A stretch of 27,500 bases of DNA from Prorocentrum cordatum (lineage: Eukaryota > Sar > Dinophyceae > Prorocentrales > Prorocentraceae), in contig CAUYUJ010017919.1 of the NCBI GenBank assembly GCA_963575745.1, forward strand, positions 177,233 to 204,732, in the 5' to 3' direction. The notes under the pieces were generated by a model. That model had not been told where the DNA came from and did not search any database. It saw only the letters and a program-made list of their open reading frames with translations. Shown here in pieces: positions 1-7,133 of this stretch (the first letter of the stretch is position 1; every line of letters begins with the position of its first letter). The translations under genes and the position numbers were made by a program.

Positions 1-172
1 TCGGGCGTGCCCCCTACAGGCGGATTTTGGACGAAAGAAATCAACAACCAAAAAAAAACAACCCACAAAATAGTGTACAAAACTCTTAAATAATCAAAAA
101 AAAAAACCATCGAAACATCGTCCTCAGACTATTGTTTGACTGTTCTTGAACATTCCTCCTGTAGAGCGACTC
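1..172. mobile_element. MITE-like inverted-repeat element, copy 1
   Basis: The left end (1-28) reads TCGGGCGTGCCCCCTACAGG then CGGATTTT; the right end near 148-172 is a diverged reverse complement containing CCTCCTGTAG. The AT-rich interior contains GACTATT-type motifs. It matches the better preserved copy at 8846-8999 and the partial copy at 22622. No coding capacity. It lies in the intron downstream of exon B of the partial gene. The true left boundary may lie outside the window. Confidence 0.6.
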
Positions 173-227
173 GAGCGCAGATACGACGAGACCCGGAGCA
201 CGGTGATGCAGTGTTTTCTTCCTCGGC

Positions 228-2186
228 CTGTACTTCTCCATCAGGTAGTCCACCTTCGGCACGTTGTCCGGCTTGTGCACCTGCGCCCGCGGGCCGCGCG
301 CCCCGCCGCGGCGGCCGCTCAACGCCGCGGTGGCCGTGCGGCTCTCAGAGGCGCCGACTGTACGAAGCCACGAATCGTTCGATCGGCGGCGAGCGAGGGG
401 GGAGGAGGTGAGAAGGAGAAGGAGGCCTTCCTCAGAGGGCGGCGGGGCTTCTTAGAAGCCCCCCCTGGCCTCCCGAGCAGCTGCCCGTGCCCTCGAGGAA
501 GGCTTCGAGAACTGCTCAGAAGGCCGGGCGACGTCCGAGCCTTCTGAGAGGGCCCGGCCCTTCTCTCTCGCTTCCCCCCCTCGCTCGCCACTGATCCTCG
601 TCGCCACGGTCGTCATCGCCGCGGTCGTCGTAGCAAATCGACAGCAGAACCCCTCCTCTCTGCCCGCCGATTCGATGTCGCCCCATTCCGGGCCGCCGCC
701 GGCATTCCACCCTGAACGTCCTCTCGAGGGTCGCCACCGCGTCGACACGACGTGAACGTGCCGTTCGCCTTTCCTCGACCACAAGGATCTCTCCTCGACC
801 ACAAGGATCTGAAGGCGGGGCAAAAAGCACAAGAAAAACTGAAAGAGGAAAAGATGGTGGGCAACAGGCCGATTCCAGACCGGAAGACGCGGCAAGAGCG
901 GCGCTCGAAAACGGGAAACACAAACAACAAACAAGAAACGCCTGTGCTACAATATACAAGGTACAAGGTACAACATACAAGATACAACATACAATATACA
1001 ATGTACAAGAACATACAAAAAGCGCCGACGCGGGATAGACACAAGATACAAGATGTTAAAGATCATCTCGAAAGCCGCATCCGAGGGGGGACATCAGAGG
1101 GGAACCGGCCCAGGGGGAAACATCGACCCAAAATCGGCGATGAATCGCCGATAGATCGGCGATGGGCTCCCAATACACAGTCCGCACGTGCCTGGGCGGG
1201 GTGGACTATCGGGCCCCTACCAACGATCGACGGGCGATTGGGGGTCGATGCATCCACCCTTAAGCTTGTTCCCCCCAGTGATCCTCGTCGCCCGGTTTTC
1301 GGGTCGTAACTCGGGTCTCTGGCGGCCGTTCGGGACGATCCAGGCACACCGAGACGCTCTTGGCGAGGCGCAGCCGCCGAAAGCACAACCGCCGAGAGCC
1401 ACCTCAAACGCCCGCCCCCCCAAAAAAACCTACGGCGAAAAACACATCACGATCCGCTTCCTCCATTGAGCATCGTTTAACCGATCCCCATCCCCAGCGG
1501 CGTGGCCTGGGCCCCACTGGCCGATTTACCCCCCTAGATGGGGATATAGGCGGTTCCCTTCGGGCTTCGAGGGGTGTATCCCCAACTGGGGTGGTAATCT
1601 GGTGGGGGTCTGACAGGGGATGAGGATGGGGATGGAGGTCGGTTGAACGATACTGATCCATGGCGACCACTGCCCTTCGATCTGCCACGGGGCGCCAGGG
1701 CGGACCAACCGCCCATAGGCCAGCTCCGCCGATCCCCCGCGAAAAATACGTTGCAACTTCGGGGACCTCGTCTGTCCCGCCGCGCCGCGATCCGCGTAGA
1801 ATCCGCGTCAAATCCTAGTCGAGCGCGTCCAGTCCAAGTCGAATCCCTGTCGAATCGTTGCCGAGTCCGCGCCGCATCCACGTCGAAGTCGAACCGAATC
1901 CGAGCCGAACCCACGTCGGTGCGTGCACGAACAGACTGCGCTCTGCAGGACGGGAGAAGCTACCCGAAGATGCAGGGCCACGAGAGCTCTCGAGGAGCCG
2001 CGGCCTCGTAGATCGCCACCAGCCTCTCGCGGTACTCCGCGAGCGTGAGGCGGGTTGCCGCCGGCGCGGCCGGCAGCGCCGGCTGGGCGGGCAGCCCCAG
2101 GGGCGCGGTGCCGTTGGCGCCTGGCGCGGAGGGCTCCTCGTCGTCGCCCTCGTGCTTACAGTCGGGCCCGGGCCAGCAGAGCACAC
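228..2186 (-). CDS. Partial gene of unknown function, two exons seen (IYE-PDKVxxVDxLLxKY-type motif)
   Basis: Exon A runs about 2186 to 2005 and exon B 280 to about 228 (minus strand); both outer ends are uncertain and the gene continues beyond the left edge. Exon A encodes an acidic then Ala/Pro-rich linker followed by LTLAEYRERLVAIYE; exon B encodes VHKPDNVPKVDYLMEKYR. Joined in frame they form one continuous motif of the type YRxRLxAIYExxxPxKVxxVDxLLxKYxGxE, which I recognise as recurrent in protist proteins (alveolates, kinetoplastids) but cannot tie to a biochemical function. Exon A begins with C-x5-C-x-H, possibly the end of a metal-binding segment. An in-frame TGA lies just upstream of exon A, so it must begin at an acceptor or a start near 2186. 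After KYR the reading loses similarity, so exon B probably ends there. Confidence 0.6.
597..755 (+). other. Open stretch encoding a hydrophobic segment, ends in TGA (repeat copy 1)
   Basis: Reads LVATVVIAAVVVANRQQ followed by a Pro/Ser-rich tail to TGA at 753-755; preceding in-frame codons extend the hydrophobic run (PLI). A second copy at 3327-3392 differs by an in-frame 12-bp indel and mostly silent changes. It could be a C-terminal transmembrane exon or a pseudogene copy, but it lies antisense inside the intron of the partial gene, so a non-coding repeat is equally possible. Confidence 0.25.
771..810. repeat. 20-bp tandem duplication
   Basis: TCCTCGACCACAAGGATCT is repeated twice head to tail. 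Confidence 0.8.
948..1022. repeat. TACAA-type minisatellite
   Basis: Irregular repeats of ACAAGATACAACATACAAT, about 12-13 bp periodic, in otherwise GC-rich DNA inside the partial gene's intron. Confidence 0.7.
1470..1655. mobile_element. Second inverted-repeat (MITE-like) element family
   Basis: GCATCGTTTAACCGATCCCC at the left end (1470 on) is mirrored by GGAGGTCGGTTGAACGATAC at the right end (to 1655), with CATCCCCA/TGGGGATG arms, giving about 28-bp terminal repeats at roughly 80% identity. The interior contains further short palindromes. It is located inside the partial gene's intron. No coding capacity. Confidence 0.5.
1790..1925. repeat. Degenerate about 12-bp repeat (GTCGAATCC type)
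   Basis: Successive variants of GTCGAATCCNNN and its relatives fill this stretch of the partial gene's intron; the coding appearance of overlapping frames is a by-product of the periodicity. Confidence 0.6.
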
Positions 2187-3326
2187 CTCAAGAACATGAG
2201 GCCCCCTGTCGGCCAAAACAGGCAAAAAACATCCGAGGGCACGCTGACCCCAGGAGGCACAAGAACATCCCACAAGCACGAAGAACATGAGGGCACCCTC
2301 CCCGAACCGACCTCGATCTTGTACCTCTGTCCGACTGCAGGAGGTTTTGCCGCCGTCGCCTTCGCCCCAATTTTTCCGTCGGCGGCTGGGCAGAGTCACT
2401 ACGCTAGCGAAGGGGCGTTGGTAGATGCACGAACGCTAATTAAGCCACCATGCAGAGGGAGGGAGGAGGCGCCCGGCGGCGGCGGGAGGGAGGAAGCCGG
2501 GCCCGCTCAGAGCAGGGCCAGGCGCGCGGCGGGGGCGGCGCCGGGAGGCGGGGACCAGCGGCGGCAAGCTGGCCGCTGGAGGGGAGGGGGGAGCCGACAA
2601 GGCAGGCTGCCAGGCAACAGGCCGTGGCGGGGGGTCAGTGCCCAGCAGGGGCTGGTGACGAAGGCGAACGTGGAATAGAGCCAAGGCCCAGCGGGTGCTG
2701 AGGTCACACGTGACCTGCGTGAGCAACCGGGCCAGCGACGGCCAGTGCGAGACCACCTCCAGGTGAGGGGTCGGCCTGAAAACCAGGCAAGGCGGAAGCG
2801 GGGGCGGGGCGGGGCGCGGGCGCGGGCGGCAGCCAGCCCAGGGTTCCGGGGCGAGGAGAGGGCGCGGCCGGAGGGCCGAAAGGCAGGCCCGTCGCAAGGG
2901 CGAGGGCCGCTGGGGAAGGGCACCGAGCTGGTGCACTGTTGGCAGACGCAGGCCCCGAAGCGAGAGGGCTGGGGAGAAAAGGCAGAGAGGAGGAGGCCTG
3001 GGTGCCGGCGGTGCCAGGCAGAAGCGGAGGCAGGCGGCGCCCGGCGCGCAGGGAGGCGCCGAGGCGGCCTGCAGGCAGAGCCCGGATCGCGGGCCAGTGC
3101 ACAGGCAGGACCAGGGGCGGTGGCGGAGGCGGGCAGCAGCCTCGGACCCGTGAGGTCGGGCCGCCCACGTGGTCCGTGTGCTGCCGAGGAGGGTGCCAGC
3201 CGAGGCGGTGCAGTGCGAAACCCCCTCCAGGTGAGGGCGTAATGCGTGAAGACCAGGCAGGTCGAGGAGGCGGAGGGAGGGGGCGCGGGCGGCGGCAGGG
3301 GGGAAAACGCCTTCGCCCCACACCTT
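2187..3326. repeat. GC-rich low-complexity region with AAGAACATGAG repeats and a 467-bp-spaced duplication
   Basis: 2187-2300 contains repeated AAGAACATGAGG/ACAAGAACATCCC. A block of about 95 bp around CCTCCAGGTGAGGG (2757) recurs at 3224 with CACGTG upstream in both. On the minus strand both copies read HLExVSH in the same frame, but no recognisable protein emerges. Long Pro/Arg/Ala-rich open frames here follow from GC content. No gene is supported. Confidence 0.5.
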
Positions 3327-3392
3327 CTCGTCGCCACGGTCGTCCTCGCCATTGCCATCGCCGCGGTCGTTGTAGCAAATCGAAAGCAGTAA
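3327..3392 (+). other. Open stretch encoding a hydrophobic segment, ends in TAA (repeat copy 2)
   Basis: Reads LVATVVLAIAIAAVVVANRK then Q and TAA. It shares CGTCGCCACGGTCGTC and GTAGCAAATCGA with 597-648. Upstream is GC-rich with no supported exon. It would be a plausible tail anchor if transcribed; there is no other evidence. Confidence 0.25.
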
Positions 3393-3399
3393 CCTTTCC

Positions 3400-4620
3400 C
3401 TGTCTGTAAAAGGGCCCCCAGAAAGCCCCCAGGAAGCCCCAAGAGGCCCTCGAAAGGCCTCCTCTTTCTCGTCCCCCTCCTTCTCCCTTTCCTCCTCTCT
3501 TCCTCCAATAGGTTTCCCCAAGGGGGTCCACAGTTGCTGGGGGAGCACATAGCCCAATAGCTTGGGAAGACTTCGGCTAAACGGCTGGCCACACAGGCGT
3601 TTCCAAAGGCATGGGGCGGCGGTCGTTCGCCGTAGGCGTTTTCGATACTGAGTACGTGTGGGTGTGTACATGCATGTATACATATCTATATATATATATA
3701 TATGTACAAGACTGCAGTGGCGCTTCGCGCCATGCACCTTCGTCCTTGAAGTTGGCACGCAGGCGGAATAGCAAGAAGATCAAGCCGGCAATGTAGCGAT
3801 AACTCCTTGTTTCCTTTTCCAGCATCGCCGCTATGATAATGTGATTCGTTATCCTTCCTTCATGCTTATTTTTCCTCATTTTCGCGATACCCTGCGCATT
3901 CTCCCCATCCTCCTCTGCTCTTTTTGTGGAGGCTCCTCCTTGGAGGGCCTCTGGGGGCCTCACAAAACTTGTTTCAGGCTTTCTGAAGGCCTTCTGGAGG
4001 CCTCCTGGGCGTGTTCTGGGGGCCTCTGGAGGCTTCCTCGGGCCACCCTGCCTCCAACCACGGTCCAACCCCGGTCACGATTTGGAATGCTTCGGAGGGT
4101 GTCTTGAGGCCATCTTGGGCCGCCATGGGGCTCTCTGAGGGCCATCTTGGACCCCTGTTGTGCCGTTTTGGGGCTCTCTTGGACTGCCTGGAAGCCCTTT
4201 CGGATAGTTGTGGGGCGATTTGGGCTCCTCCCAGGCGGCTTCGGACGCCCAGAAGACCGCCGTCTTGGAGCGTCGGGAAGCCGAAAAGAGGAGAACCCCA
4301 GAATTCACAAAAAAACATAGAAAATCAATGATGTTTGCCCCTTGGGGCCTTCTTGGGAGTGCTCTTGGAGGCCTCTTGGGACGTTTCGGGGCGATCTTTG
4401 GGGGTATGACGGCTTCTTGGGGGTCGTCGCGGACCGTAGTGGGGCTCTCTGGGGTCGTTTCGGAAGCGCGCCAGAACGCCTGAAACCCGTCTAGGGCCGT
4501 CTTCGGACTCTCGTGAGGTTCTCCCGGGTCGTCTGAAGGGTTGCCCGGAGGCCTGGGGAGGGCCAAATTCGTTAGGGAGGGGGGGGGCGATGGGGGGGGG
4601 CTCCCCGGCCCATTAAAAAT
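3400..4620. repeat. Low-complexity CTTGGGG/GGCCTC-type repeat region
   Basis: Mostly irregular 11-13 bp variants such as GGCCTCTGGGGG, GGGGCCTTCTTGG and CTCTTGGGACC, especially 3930-4560. The same sequence class on the opposite strand occurs at 8165-8345 and 12540-12860. One stretch at 3720-3850 (minus) reads like a short membrane segment (YIAGLIFLLFRLR) but has no partner exons. Confidence 0.5.
3655..3712. repeat. TA/TGTA microsatellite
   Basis: GTGTGTACATGCATGTATAC followed by (TA)n. Confidence 0.8.
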
Positions 4621-4629
4621 ATAGAAATA

Positions 4630-4725
4630 GGAATAAATGTGTATATACATACATAGTCATATACTGATATATGGATGTTCATGTGTATATATATATATAC
4701 ATACAGATATGAATACATACACTGA
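4630..4725. repeat. TA/CATA microsatellite
   Basis: Alternating ATACATACATAG, ATATGGATG and (TA)n, similar to 3655-3712. Confidence 0.75.
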
Positions 4726-4733
4726 ACATCCGA

Positions 4734-4820
4734 GGCGGCAGCGGTAGGTCCAGATTGCCGCGAGCCGGCGAATGTGGAGGGGAGTCGACCCTCCCGAGGT
4801 CTCTAGACGGCGCTGCCGCC
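4734..4820. repeat. Perfect 10-bp inverted repeat enclosing 67 bp
   Basis: GGCGGCAGCG at 4734-4743 and CGCTGCCGCC at 4811-4820. The size and geometry resemble a very short terminal-stem intron, but the flanks do not look coding on either strand. From about 4830 to 5130 I see nothing else interpretable. Confidence 0.5.
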
Positions 4821-5129
4821 CACTGTGGGGCCAGGCCCTGATTGGCACCGTGACCTAGGCCCATTCGGCCCCACGGAAGATGCGGTCAGCCTTATTCCGA
4901 ATTGAGGGGGGAATAGGCGGGATCCGAAACTGCAGGCAAGACGACGAGGATTTCTTTCAAAAAACAGCTCGTGATGAGATCCTGGTCCCCAGGGCAGGGG
5001 CAGACGGGTCCGGGTGGCGCGTGCTGAACACTACTCGACGCGGAGATCCCCACATGAGCATCTCAGTTCCTTGCACGTCCCGCTGTGAGCGTCTGAGCGT
5101 CACCAACAGGCAGCAAGCAGGCCCCTCCC

Positions 5130-5500
5130 CTCTCCTTCCACTTGCTCCTCGTCGTACCCCGTCCCTGCTCTTCCTCCGTCCTCGGTGTTCTGCCCTCCTG
5201 TGTCAGCCTTCTGGTCCTCCCTGGCGGCTGTCCTTCTCCCTCCTCCTGCGTCCTCCTCCTTCCTCCTCCTCCTCCTCGCCCTCCCTCCTCTGTCGTCCCT
5301 GGTCCTCCTCAGCAAGTGCCCCCCCTCCTGGCGACCCCATCCCCTCTCTCTCTCTCTCTCTTTCTCTCTCCTCTTCCTCCTCGCCGCATAGCCCCTCCCT
5401 TCTCGTCCTCCCTCCTTCCCTCCCCCTCCTCCTGCGCCCTCCAGGCTCCTCCTCCGTCCTCCCAGCCCCTCCCTGGCGGCCAGTCCTTCTTTTCCCCACC
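5130..5500. repeat. CT/CCTCCT-rich pyrimidine tract
   Basis: Plus strand dominated by CTCCTCCT and a (CT)n run near 5340-5375. The large open frames across 4880-6200 on both strands are products of this and the following GGA tract. Confidence 0.8.
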
Positions 5501-5555
5501 TCGAGGCGGCCACGGGGCCCCGAGTGGACGGGAGCGACGGAGCGAGGACGGGAGC

Positions 5556-5713
5556 GAGGATGGGAGGAGGGGGAGGAGGGGGAGGAGGGGGAGGAGGGGG
5601 AGGAAGGGGAGGAGGGGGAGGAGGAGGGGGGGGAGGGGGAGGGGGAGGAGGAGGAGGAGGAGGAGGAGGAGGAGGAGGAGGAGGAGGAGGAGGAGGAGGA
5701 GGAGGAGGAGGCA
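5556..5713. repeat. (GGA)n microsatellite
   Basis: Nearly uninterrupted GGAGGGGGA grading into pure GGA repeats. Confidence 0.95.
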
Positions 5714-5778
5714 GACGGAGCGCCTGGCTCGACACCCCCAGGATCTGGCAGCGAGCGGGCAGGCGCTCCGCCCCCCCC

Positions 5779-5956
5779 GGCGGCTCCCCCCTCTGCGGGG
5801 GGGGGGAGGGCGGCGGCCGGCGCCTCGCCCACGGGGTGCGCAGGAGCTGCTCCGAGGGCAGGGAAGCCGGGGCGGGCCCGACAGGCACGCCGCCTGGGAC
5901 GTCCCAACAGTCTGGGCGCGAGAACGGGCACTGGCGGCTCCCCCTTTTGGGACGTT

Positions 5957-5998
<42 letters not shown>

Positions 5999-6400
5999 GG
6001 ATGTAGTATTGTTTGTGTGCGTCTTTACTTCCCCTTTGGGGTGCCGAAGCCGGCAAGTGTGCTGAGACATCCTCACGCGTTGAGCTCCGAAGGCACCGAA
6101 GTCCGAGCCACCAAACAGGCAAACCGCCCGAGGCGTCCCCACAGGCAGGGCCGCGAGCGGGGCCGTGAAGCCACTCCTGGCGGCTCCCCCCTGGGATGCT
6201 GAAACCAATCCAAGTCGGCCGACACATCCTCACACCCTGCGCTGAAAGCACCGAAGCCCATGCCACCAAGCAAGCAAACCCCCTAAGAGATACCGGGAAT
6301 CTGGCCGCGAGCGGGGGCCGTGAAACCGCCCCTGGAGGCTCCCCCTGCGGGTGCTGAAACCAGCAGATCCGCTGAGAAATCCTCACATTCTGCGAGTCTG
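5779..6400. repeat. 155-bp tandem repeat array, about 3.5 units, interrupted by (CT)n
   Basis: Units begin with the GGCTCCCCC box near 5784, 6029, 6184 and 6339. Each contains a CACATCCTCAC-like box, a CACCGAAG(T/C)C box and CCGCGAGCGGGGCCGTGAA. The first unit is separated from the second by about 85 bp carrying (CT)n at 5957-5995. Minus-strand frames look protein-like only because the unit is repeated; they are not conserved between units. Confidence 0.7.
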
Positions 6401-6815
6401 AGTGCGAGTGGGTCACAAGTCTAAGCGCGAGTCAGGCTGATTGCGAGTGAGTCTGAATATGATTGACTCTCACTTCGAGTGAGTCTAGGTGTGAGTGAGT
6501 CTGAGTCTGAGTGAGTCGGAGTATGAGTGTGTCTGGGTGTGAGGAAAGTCGTGAGAATGAGTGAGTCTGAGTGCGAATGAGTCTGAGTATGAGTGAGTCT
6601 GAATGAGGAAGAGAGGGACGTGAGTGTGTCTGGGTGTGAGTCTGAGCGTGCGTGAGTCTTAGTATGAGTGAGTCTGGGGGAAGATGAGGCGGATGTAAGA
6701 GAGCCTGAGTGTGAGTGATTCTGAGTCTGCGTGGGCCCGAGTATGACTAAGTCTAGGTGGGAAGAGGAGGAGTGGGGGGACAGGGAGGTGTGAGATGTGA
6801 GTCGGAGGTGACTGG
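6385..6815. repeat. GAGTCTGAGTGTGAGTGA satellite
   Basis: About 430 bp of degenerate GAGTGAGTCTGA repeats with longer sub-periods (for example GTGTCTGGGTGTGAG). The Ser/His/Thr-rich minus-strand frame is a translation of the repeat. Confidence 0.85.
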
Positions 6816-7054
6816 GTAATAACAAAAACCCCACCTTAAGGATACGGGAAAAAAAACGGTTTGGGACTGTATTGGCTTCTACGTACCGAGCAAAAAGCCC
6901 CGAGAGAGGGGGCGCTTGAAATGGAGGGAAAGGAAACAGTCACCATGACAAAGACTGAACGCGAAAACTGCGCTGCCGATCTTGGTAATCGACCACCTCG
7001 GTCGCCACAACTCCGTGGACCACCATGGCGAATCGGCAACGGCCCGCATGGACC

Positions 7055-7100
7055 ATGACCAAGATCGGCCCCGAAAAGATCTCGGAACAGCTTGGTCATG
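7055..7100 (-). other. Hairpin just downstream of the transporter stop codon
   Basis: CATGACCAAG (7055-7064) and CTTGGTCATG (7091-7100) are perfect 10-bp inverted repeats, 34-79 nt past the stop. A nested relationship (GCCGATCTTGGT near 6975 against ACCAAGATCGGC at 7059) gives an alternative pairing. It would sit in the 3' UTR; whether it acts in 3' processing or stability is unknown. Confidence 0.45.
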
Positions 7101-7133
7101 TTCATCGTGTTTCTTCCCTCGATGAAAAAAGTC

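Larger units (their letters stand above)
281..2004 (-). other. Intron between the two exons of the partial gene (1724 bp), terminal 6-bp stem
   Basis: The join was fixed by motif continuity (AIYE to VHKPDNV). Independently, the ends show one unpaired G, CCGCGG (2003-1998) pairing with CCGCGG (292-287), then the six-base tail GCGCAG. This is the same register as the transporter introns. Termini GC-AG are also compatible with the GC-AG introns known in dinoflagellates. The pairing segment is short and self-complementary, so it is weaker evidence than introns 2, 3 and 5 of the transporter. Confidence 0.6.

Noticed and set aside
2436-3758. 440-codon minus-strand frame with HLExVSH repeats
   Set aside because: It begins inside a TA microsatellite, is Pro/Ala/Arg-rich and has no recognisable domain; the repeated motif reflects a DNA duplication at 2757/3224.
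3720-3850. Short minus-strand membrane-like segment (YIAGLIFLLFRLR)
   Set aside because: Too short, flanked by repeats, with no partner exon obeying either splice rule; left unannotated as a gene.
4880-6202. Large open frames on both strands (up to 440 codons)
   Set aside because: Entirely explained by CT, GGA and 155-bp repeats; low-complexity translation with no domain.
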